Shown one piece after another: positions 48,115-58,166 of a DNA stretch of 64,000 nucleotides. The DNA is taken from NCBI GenBank assembly GCA_013423385.1, contig BLZA01000023.1:809782-873781 (forward strand), given 5' to 3'. The position numbers and the translations under genes are program-made. Source of the stretch: Naganishia liquefaciens (taxonomy: Eukaryota; Basidiomycota; Tremellomycetes; Filobasidiales; Filobasidiaceae). The notes under the pieces were generated by a model. The model was not told the origin of the DNA. It saw nothing but the letters and a program-made list of their open reading frames with translations, and ran no database searches. Each line of letters begins with the position of its first letter. Position 1 is the first letter of the stretch.

Positions 48115-48837
48115 ATTGCCCTAGTACGGGTTGAGGCGGGGTATCATGTAGCGCCTGAATGACAGCAACAGCGCTTGCAATCAGGTAACTACCTAACAAC
48201 CTGAGGAAAGTTTCTGGAGTTCATCAAGTTGAATTGACGACGTGGCAGCTAACGGCCAGAGCGGAGTACGGCTGGAGTTGGTTTTCACAAAGCGGATGTC
48301 AGGTTTCGCACCAGTTTCAAAATCTTGCCTTGCTGAGGCAGTCTCTGATGGCTGCAATACTAGATTAATACTTTCGCAAAAATTTACGCAAGCCTTGTCT
48401 CAACTACTAGACCATCGCACATCACAATCATTCACAAATCGAGCGTCCACCATGGACCGCCGCTGATGTTCTCGCGTTGTGCAGAAGCAAGAGGGCAAGT
48501 GGCAAAACTTGGCAAAATCAGCTCCAAAATAGATCCTCATGCATTCTTTTGCAAGCGTAATGTTCGGAAAATCCTCAAAATTCAAAACTCGAAACCCGGG
48601 AGCACCGCCAACGGAGGAGGATCGACGAGTATCCTGAAGGCTTAAGGATTCCCCGCGAACGGTGACGACTTGGAATGGCAGGAGAGAAGAGAGTCCCGGA
48701 ATTCGAGTTGGAGATTGGCGAGCAGTATCTGCTGGGATCGAAAGCAGCCGTCAAGGAAGTCAGCAGGGCCGGATCATACTTGGAGTCCGAACCATACTGC
48801 AGCTTGCGATTCCTCCAGGATCATTATCCGGCAAAAA
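48115..48837. other. intergenic, possible 5' exon of the GSKIP gene
   Basis: Mostly without coding signal. An ATG at 48560 opens MFGKSSKFKTRNPGAPPTEE, and a gt donor after 48631 could splice to 48681 in the GSKIP-domain reading frame, adding an N-terminal extension. The extension sequence is not family-like, so I did not include it in the gene model. Confidence 0.4.
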
Positions 48838-49212
48838 ATGCGATTCTTCGCAGCCGAACTCACTCGTGCGCTGAACGAAAACGCTTATGGCGTTGAATCC
48901 TACCGTCAAGATGGATCTAAGGCCTCAATTGTAACGATGGAGGGAAAAGAGCTCACAATAGAGTGCGTCAACGACGGCTTTGTGGTACGTCCATGTTCAA
49001 TAAGCCCATGGGAATTCTCTCATATACCGCATAAGCAGGTCGCAGCAGGCCAGACATACGAGACTCTGGATTCTCTGCTCTTGAATAGCAGCCCGGCTTT
49101 CATGCAGAAGATGTCCGATCGCTTGATGGAGAAGCTAATGATCGTGCGGATGGCCCGGGCGGATGAAGAGCAGGAGACGGTGGGGGACGCTGGACATGCC
49201 GCTGAGGAGTAG
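48838..49212 (+). CDS. GSKIP-domain protein
   Basis: Small protein with the GSKIP (DUF727) fold, named after the human GSK3-beta-interacting protein and also found near the N-terminus of Clu1. Exons 48838..48984 and 49039..49212 give 106 residues. The core reads FFAAELTRALNENAYGVESY, LTIECVNDGFVV, then GQTYETLDSLLLNSSPAFMQ and RLMEKLMIVR, matching the strand-strand-helix layout in which YETLxSLLxxxSPAF is the most conserved part. The C-terminus is acidic (DEEQETVGDAGHAAEE). The start at 48838 gives a length like other fungal members; an upstream exon is possible. Whether it binds a GSK3 kinase or PKA is unknown. Confidence 0.75.
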   Translation: MRFFAAELTRALNENAYGVESYRQDGSKASIVTMEGKELTIECVNDGFVVRPCSISPWEFSHIPHKQVAAGQTYETLDSLLLNSSPAFMQKMSDRLMEKLMIVRMARADEEQETVGDAGHAAEE

Positions 49213-49259
49213 AAGTGCGCGATTGCAAGGCGCGAGCCTTCGATGCTCGGGAATTGTCG

Positions 49260-50326
49260 ATGGACTGTGAAGATGAATGGCCAGTGGAACCGCCTCGCCT
49301 GAGCGAACGGCAACCTTGCAGTGTTCCGAGCAGACATGCAGTGTGAGTCCTTCAAGCGTATTGTTCGCTGTAGAGTATCAATCGAGTGCGTCAACCAGCT
49401 CACAGACCTTCAAGCCTGGTCCGTGCTTCGTCAATAAGATCGTCTGTCTGTCGCCTCGCGAGCTTATGCGGAATCTCTGGTCAACATCGACCTTTACTAT
49501 CTTTTCTGACGGTATGAGCATCTTTTTCAAGGACTTGAAAAAGAAGCCTCAATCTGAATCCTCTCGCAGCATATGCAACGTTTGCGCAGGCCTCCGATCG
49601 CACATCTCGATTCCGGCCCACGTCACAGTTTCCAAACCGACAGACCCACAGTATAGCCTCGAAGGCAACTCGGGAGACACATCTTCGCGGAAGAGTGGAA
49701 TATGCAGGTGTTCTGACTGTAGTTTTACACAAGAGACAAGGCCTGTGTGTGGGTCCAAGGCTCTCTTTCAAGCAACATCGGACGTCATGTCAAAAGATTC
49801 AATGGCTGCGCTGTGCCATTACGAAACTTTCATCTGCGTCGGCGAGAAGCTGTGAGCCTGCTGTACCGTAAACCATCCTTAGCCAGCTCGTGAACCGATA
49901 TGTGAAGCCGAAACTGCTGATCAGCTCTTCGGAGTTCAAGCCGTATCGCGAAGACGCTGCCAGATGCCCGATAGTCGCCGTAGCGAAGGCGGAGTCATGC
50001 TTGTGATGTGGATTTTGAGGGCTTCTAGGGACTCATTGTGTCACGCAGTGCTTGACAGCTGCTTCTCGACCTCTGAAGCTGTGATGCAAGCTCAGTATGG
50101 CAAGCCATCCGGCATGCGGGGCGCCCAATTCTTCTGTCCTTCCCGGCTTTTTGGAAGCGGCGCATCCCGGTGTCCTAATGAAAGAGAATTGTCACCGCGA
50201 GTCCGCCTTGATATCCTCGCCAGAAGCAGAGAGTTCGAAAACCTGAAAAACCGACAACGAATACTGCCTCCAGCGTTAGCGAGTCTTCCCTTAACTAAAC
50301 CTCACTTCACAGAAAAGCGGTTTTGA
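49260..50326 (+). CDS. probable spliced gene, unidentified
   Basis: Several plus-strand pieces read like protein with GC-rich third positions but come in different frames: MDCEDEWPVEPPRLSERQ near 49260, FKPGPCFVNKIVCLSPREL near 49410-49500, DSMAALCHYETFICVGEKL near 49797-49850, then LVNRYVKPKLLISSSEFKPY near 49890-49950, and LDILARSREFENLKNRQRI near 50200-50270. Candidate introns exist (for example gtgagt after 49345, and gtgagc...ttag at 49854-49884, which would be very short). I could not complete a consistent chain, nor recognise the family. It could also be a decaying gene. Boundaries are approximate. Confidence 0.4.
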
Positions 50327-51770
50327 ATTGGCTCAGCTCTTGGTTCTTTACGTCAATCTTACTTGATTTCGATACTGGCTGGTCCTGATTCACCCAGTAT
50401 CAGACCAAGTACAGAAGTCGCAGAAGTCGCCTTCCGCTGAGCCAAGCCTGGGTTCAGATTGGGAAAAAGTACCAGGAAAGTTCGGCAGCCTGGCATAGCA
50501 TGCTGACTCTGCATGAGAAGACATCTGCGAAAGTCATGCGAGCTACGTCGGCTTCCAAGCAACGTGTGGGACTATATCGGCTATCATCGTGGAATCGATA
50601 GACCGGCTGATAAGGTCTAGTCACGGCAGCGGCCCATGGTAGAGCAGCCGCGATCTTGTAGCCAAGTGAAAAATAGAGGAGCTTGCCGGTTGAGAAGCAA
50701 GTAAGGCTGGCATAGCAGAGAGTCGTTACAGACTTCCATCTGAGCGTTGCTGCGTGCTCCCCCTGGAAGCACTTCAAGCCGCTCTCAATGTGACGCTGCC
50801 GTGTTTGACTTCCTTGGATACACGTCTCTCGGACGAAATCGGCATCACGGCTCGAGATTCCAGCTTTAGACATCAGCAACAGCCAGCCTCGGATAACGAG
50901 TACTCGTATCTTCCACAAATTTCCACGTTATCAGCAGTTGCATCAGCGCAGCCGGCTTACCGACCGCTAGTGTCTCGAATTCATGTTCTTCCGCAGCCAG
51001 AGATGTGTAATGTCCACTGTAGCTCCGCAAGTGCTTCGTCATCCTTGTCCCTCGGAACATGCCTCGCTGCCGACCTGTAACAAGATTATCCCCGCGACCT
51101 CGCTCGAGCCAGGGGACGGCAAAGGACTGCAGAGGAATGCTCACAGACAGATGATTAGTCAGTCACGATCACCTGCTCAATACCTTCGGCTCAATTGCTT
51201 ACCTGCTCACGTATGCCATCTTCGTAAGCAGACATGCATCATTTCGCCATGCAAACCTCTGTATTCCCTGCATTGTTCGCCGCGAACCCAAGGCAATTGT
51301 CGAGGCGATCAATCCGGTACAATGGTCTTCGTCATCGCGAGGCTTCGGAGATCCGCAACAACGAGGTATCAAGTCATCGTCAGCTGTAAACATTTGCGGA
51401 CAGGAGGCGAAAGTTGATCTGCGGGAATCCCTCTGTCAATGCGGCAACGAATAAAGGCAGGCGGCCGGAACACTGCTTGTGCAAGAACTTTCTCGACATA
51501 TAGCTGAAGATCTGGACCTTTACAAAGGAAGACATATCCTTCATTTGGTCCTTCGTTCGCCAACGAGGATCCCGAAGAAGCATCAAGTCACCATCTACTG
51601 CTGGCGGGCACAGGCACTCAGTAAAGCATCGGCGGGACTAGCCTCAAGCCTCAATCAGTTCTTCGGAAAAGGTTAGCACACGTCAGACCCTACCTCCGCC
51701 TTTTGACGCTGATTCCATTTGAACACCAGCCTGGGATCTCGCTCAGTACAGTCGTTGATATCCGCGCACC
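50327..51770. other. intergenic, no recognised gene
   Basis: Open frames on both strands are short and unrelated to any family I know. A weak minus-strand frame near 51380-51586 and a plus-strand frame near 51479-51676 overlap each other, and neither shows a splice chain. The right end should contain the YTP1 promoter. Confidence 0.45.
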
Positions 51771-54484
51771 ATGAAGGTCACACCGCCCATTGCCACCTCG
51801 CTTCCGCGGATCTTGGTCTCGCTGTTCTTGACTTGTCCGATACTGATCGATTATTCATACGATTCGCCAAACTCCGGTTATGTTTTGGCAGCACCGCCTG
51901 TTCTGACCGACGAAGGTCATTCTGCCATCCCGGATCTTCGAGTCGGCTTGCCTGCAGGGATGTATCAGGTCGAGGAATCGCTCGCCAAGCGGCATGGGGA
52001 TCACGATACCGTTGATGGCGAGGACTCTGCATACGACGTGATGGATATGTTCGACACCGACATCATGGAAGGTGCAGCAATGCCTTCTGCGACCGCTTCG
52101 GCGTCAGCCACATCGTCCTCGCCAACGTCCCATGCATCATCCGAGGTTCACAATCAAGACCACGTGCATGGATGCCATGGATGCCAGGAAATGACAAATG
52201 GACAAGATATCAACGCACCGGTCGCTCCCGAAAACGCCAAACCTCATCAAGCCGGTCAAGGGCATGGATCTCCGCAACACGGCCACGTCCATCACTCTTC
52301 GTCTTGGGTGCCTCTTACGGAATTTAACGAGACCGACGTTATCAATCGCCACGGCGTCGCACCGCTGTCATATCTCTACCACGACTTCGTCATGACGCCA
52401 TCCGAGACGTTTGACTTTCGCAGAACGGGTCTTTCCGCTTATGGCAATGCGACTACCGATTTGACAGACCTGTCCCAGGGACAATATATCACATGGCAGG
52501 AGGAACAATATGCAAAAGGAGCCGGTTCGCGCGAGCAAGACCGAGTACTTGGAGGCGACGGTCATCCGCACGCAGGACTAATGGCTTTGCACGTCATGTC
52601 GTTGTCTCTCGCATACTTTGGCGTTCTGCCCATTACCCTTGCGCTTCGCGCAGCCAAACTCGAATCTCTGGCATATGGACTCAGCAAACTCGTATTCGGT
52701 ATCTTGGTATCTCTCGGTTGGATTGCTGGCGTATGGTACAAGGCGGCCACTCCAGATTTATACGCCGGACACAAGCACAACATCAGTGGAAATCTGCTCT
52801 TGCTGGCTACTCTCGCTATCGGCGCCCTCGATCTCGTCGCCGTCGCCTCAAGACTTTACCAGTTCGCCAAGATCACCGATAAGAGCTATCAGACCTTCTT
52901 GAATATCGTCGTCTACTGTCAAGGTCCAAAGTCTGAAATCATGGGGGAATACGAAAGGGTCGCATTCGCCGCTCAACTGGAATTGGACGATCTGGAGATC
53001 CGAGAAACATCTGACAGGGAACGCAGGACATCGACAGTACAAGATGCTCACTCTGCAAACGGGAATGTCATCTTCACTTCTCCATGGGCGAACAGGGCCG
53101 ACGAAGAACGCAGGTATTCCCAGTCTTCCAATACTTCCGATACTTCGACCCTGCGCGACTCTCCCCAACTTTCGAGTTCGCCTCAGGAGATGGGCAAGCA
53201 TATCAAATTGCCCTCTCGAGGCATGTCGGAAGCGTCATCGAATCTTGCCTTCGAGGCGCGTCCGACATCAGATCTGCGGGCGTCTGACGAATCCCTTACC
53301 CACCCGGGCTTGAATTCACGGCAAAAGGCGGAGCGCGTCGGCATTTACCTGCTTCATTTCTTCACCCGGGGTCTGGTAGTTTGGGCATACATCGTTTCCA
53401 TCATGGGTGTCGTCGTATACACTGGAATGGGCCGATCTGGTTATCTGCCAAGTTTGCTGGCGCACCTTATCAAAGGTAGCATCTTTTTCTGGTAAGAACC
53501 TAGAGCGAGAGACTTGTCGGCTCAGCAACTGATTATCCACATTCATAGGTACGGCCTCTTGACATTTGGCCGATACTTGGGCGCCTTTGCAGAATACGGC
53601 TGGGCTTGGAACGCTCGCGCTCCGCACAAGGTCAACTCTCGGCTGCCATCGGCAGAGATGATAGAGTCTTTTGTCATCTTTTTCTACGGTATAACCAACA
53701 CATGGATGGAACGGATCGGTTCCGCTCCGGGAGACCCCTACACTATCAAGCAAGTCCAGCATATCAGCATCGCGGTCATGTTCTGGTTCGGCGGACTTAG
53801 TGGAATGGGCCTAGAAAGCAAGACGATTAGGCGATTGCTCGCCACAAGCGCGACTCAGCGGTACAATTCGCAGCGAAAGAATAGAAAGCCCCTGCCGGCG
53901 CCCAAGAGCTATAGCTTCAGCTTCAACCCCTTCCCAGCCTTGGTGATAGGTATCGTAAGTCAATGCAGCTCGAGATGTCGATTTTCAGCCTGATATACCT
54001 CGCGGACAGCTCGGTATCGCCATGTCTGCCCATAAGCAAGACTATGTTTTCCAGGTTACCATTCATGCGCTCTGGGGCTACTGTTTGGCGGGATTCTCCT
54101 TCTTCCGCCTTTTGACCTACTTTTTCTTGTGGGTTTCTCCGCCTTCGGACTCAGTGATGCCATCGCGGCCGCCCACAGAAGGTTTGGCTTCGTTCTGTCT
54201 GGCGTGCGGTGGTGTCCTGTTCTTCTTGAGTGATGAGGAGATTGCCTACGCCGCTATGCGCCACTCGTACGACGATGGTTTCGCCTTCCTCTGCTGGGTA
54301 AGTTCCCTTGTTTCTGTCGTCATTGGGACGTTTGCTCATCATCATGCCGTCCCAGACTGTTGCCTTGGTCTGCTTCGTTTTTACCTGGATACTTTCCGTC
54401 ATGGCCGTCAAGGGATGGGCAGTCGAAAGGCGGGCCAAACGCTCCGCCGCTTCTGACGCCGAGGTTGCGTCATTGACGATTTAG
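51771..54484 (+). CDS. YTP1: Ytp1-like multi-span membrane protein
   Basis: Membrane protein with an N-terminal DUF2427-type half and a C-terminal Ytp1 half, a fungal family of unknown function with some resemblance to mitochondrial and electron-transport membrane proteins. Exons 51771..53491, 53549..53954, 54010..54297 and 54356..54484 give 847 residues. A hydrophobic N-terminal segment (RILVSLFLTCPILI) may be a signal. A His-rich stretch follows (HVHGCHGC, HGSPQHGHVHH), then helices ALHVMSLSLAYFGVLPITLA, FGILVSLGWIAGVWY, LLLATLAIGALDLVAV. A Ser-rich loop of about 150 residues precedes the Ytp1 half (GIYLLHFFTRGLVVWAYIV, GRYLGAFAEYGWAWN, FYGITNTWMERIG, SISVAVMFWFGG-like, GFSFFRLLTYFFLW). Longer than yeast Ytp1 because of the loops. 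Confidence 0.9.
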
Positions 54485-55252
54485 GTCAATGGCCTGTGCA
54501 TTTCAAGGCTCAATGACAGAGGTTCTCAAGAGCACCATCGAATTTTATAATTAACGTCACTGCATGTCGCCTAGTCACTAATCACCCCTGTGTATCTATA
54601 ATCATGCCATAAATTGTTTTGTTACAAATTGCTCGGGGTGTGCATTCCGACCAGAAAGAGTCCCACTCTATAATGGTCGAGCCGATCATGCTTTATACCG
54701 TGTTTACTGGACTTACATTCAGATCAGCTTTTGAAGCTCATGGGGTGACCGGAGCGATATCTCGGTGTGATCTGCTGAAGAGCTTGCGAAGACTCAAGCG
54801 CGCCGATATGACTTGTATCTCGACATCGTCCTAGAAGACATCTTCGAAGACTTGTTAGTTGACCGAACATTTCAACAGTCACCGCGACATAGCAATTGAA
54901 TACGGGAAGGGCGGATACGCCAAGCACCGGCACGATGCATTCATGAACAGGTTCATGTGAAGCCGGCAGCTAAAAAGAAAACAAAGCAGGCACCCCGAAT
55001 TTTGACGCTAGTCGGAATGACGAAACGAAGCCAAGGCACTCTTATCCCCTCGAGTGACGGTTGGAGTAGCTAGTGGAGTTGGCAGTGCCTAGCTCAGTAA
55101 CTGAGGCAGAGCTTGTGACACTGTTGAGCTTCATGTTGTCGAGGATTTCGACCGCAGCTAAACCAGCAGCGTAGCGTAGCCACCTTTGTTTGTTTTGCGT
55201 CTTCATGTCTCGGCCCTCACCGGTCGATCTTTCAAGAGGAGGAACAACAAGA
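54485..55252. other. intergenic
   Basis: Between YTP1 and the secreted-protein gene. Relatively AT-rich near 54540-54620, as expected for a 3' end. No coding signal seen on either strand. Confidence 0.55.
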
Positions 55253-55258
55253 TATAAG
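55253..55258 (+). promoter_or_regulatory. TATA-like box of the secreted-protein gene
   Basis: TATAAG within GATATAAGTATA, about 150 bp upstream of the start codon of the small secreted protein. Position and sequence fit a core promoter; there is no other evidence. Confidence 0.35.
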
Positions 55259-55408
55259 TATACATGACAGCTGTTTGGCCCTTTAATGCCTTCCTTGGAC
55301 TTCAGTCATTGCCTACACACACGCTCGGCCCGGTCTCGACATCAGCTTCTAAAGGATCGCGTAATCCTCCAGTTGACCCCTTGAAGTATCCGGAAGAGCC
55401 CCATCACC

Positions 55409-56149
55409 ATGACATCCATCGTTTCCTTCAACTCTGTGTTCCGCCTTGTCTTCCTGGTTGCATTGGCACTGTCCTCGTCGACGTTGATTGCCGCATTTCC
55501 AGCTGCTACCGAATCCACCTTGCAATCCTCGTTACCTGAGGACCTGGCCGCCCCCACCGACGGAGCCTATGGTTGGCTCAGCTACACGGAGAAGATGGCA
55601 ATGGGCTTGTTCGGGCAGATCCCAGGGCTCGAAGGTGAGTAAAGGTCGCTGGGCACATTGGTGCTCACTTCGGCATCCAAGCTTTAGAGAGAGCTTCATA
55701 GATTGATTTGCCCTTTCTGCGCCTGCAGTTCTGCGACGCTCAATGATTCCGACACCGTCTCCAACCGGGACTTACATTTATGAATTCTACGGCTGTTTCG
55801 GTCAAGGATGTGAGTTTCCCTACCGAGACCCAGCTTTGCAGCTAATTTCTGGATTCCGCCTTCTCCCCCAAAGTCTGCAACACCACGTGTTCTGCCTATC
55901 CAACCACTGATCTTGAAAAGGGAGAGGCTCTGTGCTCGCAGAAAAATGCAACGTATCAGAGGAATGTTATGATTTTTGGTATGTCTCCGCGTAGGGCGTC
56001 GCCGAGACCGAGGCCACAGCCAAATCTTCCGTAGCTGATCGGCTGTCCAAACAGACAACCACACCGAGTGCTTGAATGGAGCGAATGTGCCCTTGTCATG
56101 CAGCGCTGCTGGAGCGTACCCCTTTTATCACTACGTCCGAGTAGCTTGA
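55409..56149 (+). CDS. small secreted cysteine-containing protein
   Basis: Exons 55409..55634, 55729..55809, 55874..55978 and 56055..56149 give 168 residues. The N-terminus has a clear signal peptide: a short polar start, then VFRLVFLVALALSSSTLIAA followed by FPAATES. The mature part has six cysteines (FYGC, FCNTTC, ALC, TEC, LSC), all in the last 80 residues, consistent with three disulphides, and N-glycosylation sites (CNTTC, KNATYQ, DNHTEC). The segment between signal and Cys region is acidic/Pro rich. I recognise no domain. Size, secretion and Cys content fit effector-like or cell-surface fungal proteins, which is inference. The intron 2 acceptor is AAG. Confidence 0.82.
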
Positions 56150-58166
56150 GGGCGGAAAATTACGTTGGACCTCGCCTTTACGACCTTGATGAACGCCCGG
56201 CGGCAAAGGGCCCGCCTACAACTACATGACTTTATAATTCCAGCGCAAAATGGCCATGGACCTTCATATTGTAATCTTAACATAAACGCGTATTCTTCAA
56301 ACCACTTGGTTTGTCCGCTTGGATGGTTCGTGCGCTCTTAGCACACCGTCTTTCTGAGGCTTGGTGACCCCTTCGAGGATGAGCACCGCGATCTTGGAAG
56401 TGCTCGCGGTTTGAAGTCGACCCCGTGAATATTGGTAGATCGGAGTCAACTGGCTTCGTGAGTCTCGAATCGAGCGTTGGCGGTTTCACCCATCTTCGAT
56501 CTGCCTGCCATAATGACTTCTGTCACCGAGAACCTGCCTGCTGGTTGACTCGAATCTGAGAGCGCTTGCTCACCAGTATGGGCAATGAATACCTTCGATT
56601 CGTGCAAATCAGCTCAGCAAGATTCGCGGCTCGGGTACTTTTATGCCATCTACGCCCTTTCGTCCTGGAACTGCAACGTCTTCTATCCAGAGCAAGACCA
56701 TGGACCCGGAGAAATGGAAACCCACGTCTGGCGCTACTTCTGAAGCTTCGTTTTCCGATCCGACGCAGTATTCCTCAATTCGTTTGTGAGTCAGCCGTAT
56801 ACGCATGCTAGATCATCCATGAAAGACAGGACCAGACGTGGAAGGAAACCCTTCACGGCGCGGCAGAGAATTCAGCATTGCGCAACGGGCAGACCTAGGA
56901 TAATATACATATGCGAGGTCTCGCCTGGTAATGTGCCGTTTCAGGCGAATTACCTCCCTCTGCAGATCATATCATTTTCTGCGTCAGAGACCGCTGAAGG
57001 AATTATGACATTATGTCCTGAGAGTCGCTGCAAAGAAGAAACATCCCGATTCCGCATTTTGATATCACTATCGTCCCTCTGACTGAGCCAGCTTATCAAT
57101 TCTAATGTTGAAAAACATCATTCTGATAATTGGACAAGGGAAGCATGCGTGATTCGGCACGGGGGTTCAGAGGAAACCTATTCGGTAGAAGAATCAGAAG
57201 TATGAGGGCTGTCGCTCTAGCTCCTTCTGTAAGTATTCCGCAAGTAAGCCCCCGCGCGGTGGAGTAGAATAGTCAGTCGGTGGAGCTCTCAATCTGAGCA
57301 GCACGACCACCAATGCAATTCGCTCATCGATGGCTTCAATCTTCGCTAACTGGGTCATTGGTTCCGCTCACGGAAGCTGTTCTCAAAACTGCGAATCCCG
57401 GGGCCAGCTCCGGCGTTTCAGTGCGCCTTCGCCCCGATCAGGCACGATCGCTGTAGTGGTTCATGTAGACCACTATGATATGTGCTTTTCAAACCAGTTG
57501 TCGAACAGAAATGATAATACGGTGAACAGCGCGAATCTCGGGTGGCAACACAAACAAGGTGGATCAGCCAGCTTTCAGCGACAAATACAACCTGTCGACT
57601 TCAATATTAGGGCTCAGTCCATTCAAGTCCGCGCGTTCGTCTCGGTGTGCCTGGTCATCTCGAGGGGGAATCATCTCAATCCGATCCGTCTTACCGCCGT
57701 CACTCTGAAGAGCCCTCCGAACGACGCGACTTAAGGCAAAGTAAGGGCATCTCATTCAGCAATCCGAGGCATTTTTGGGGCAATACTTGACTGGTAAGTC
57801 ACCTTTTCGTCGAAATACTCCGATTCGTGCCTGTTTCAGAGTGAAACGAAAGTTGGAGGTTGGAGCAGTGCCGCATTGATGTAATGGCAAGCTGAAGCAG
57901 GGCAAATGCAAGTATGGCACCTGAAAAGTCTGCAAGGGCAACTGAAGATCTTGGTTGTCAAACCAGTCAGAGGAAGTGAATTTCGCCCTCGGTTGACATC
58001 GATGTTCGGACACGGATGGCTGGATCATTGTAGTAGCGATTTGCTGTCTGAAATTTTGCTTTTCCTTCATTCAAACCTGCAGCACGACGGCGACCGAGAT
58101 TCCTATTGACACATATCTCTTTGACTTCGTCTAGGCCGAGCTGATCTACCACGCTGTGCAGCCAAC
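56150..58166. other. 2 kb without a recognised gene
   Basis: Between the secreted-protein gene and the AhpC/TSA-like gene. Open frames occur on both strands (for example 57330-57734 on plus) but have no codon bias, family resemblance or splice chain. The last few hundred bases should hold the promoter of the downstream gene. Confidence 0.45.

Noticed and set aside
48560-48631. Possible first exon (MFGKSSKFKTRNPG...) of the GSKIP gene
   Set aside because: It can be spliced in frame, but the resulting extension is not family-like; recorded as an alternative only.
57330-57734. A 134-residue plus-strand open frame
   Set aside because: Cys/Ser/Arg-rich chance composition, no homology, and no supporting splice or promoter context.
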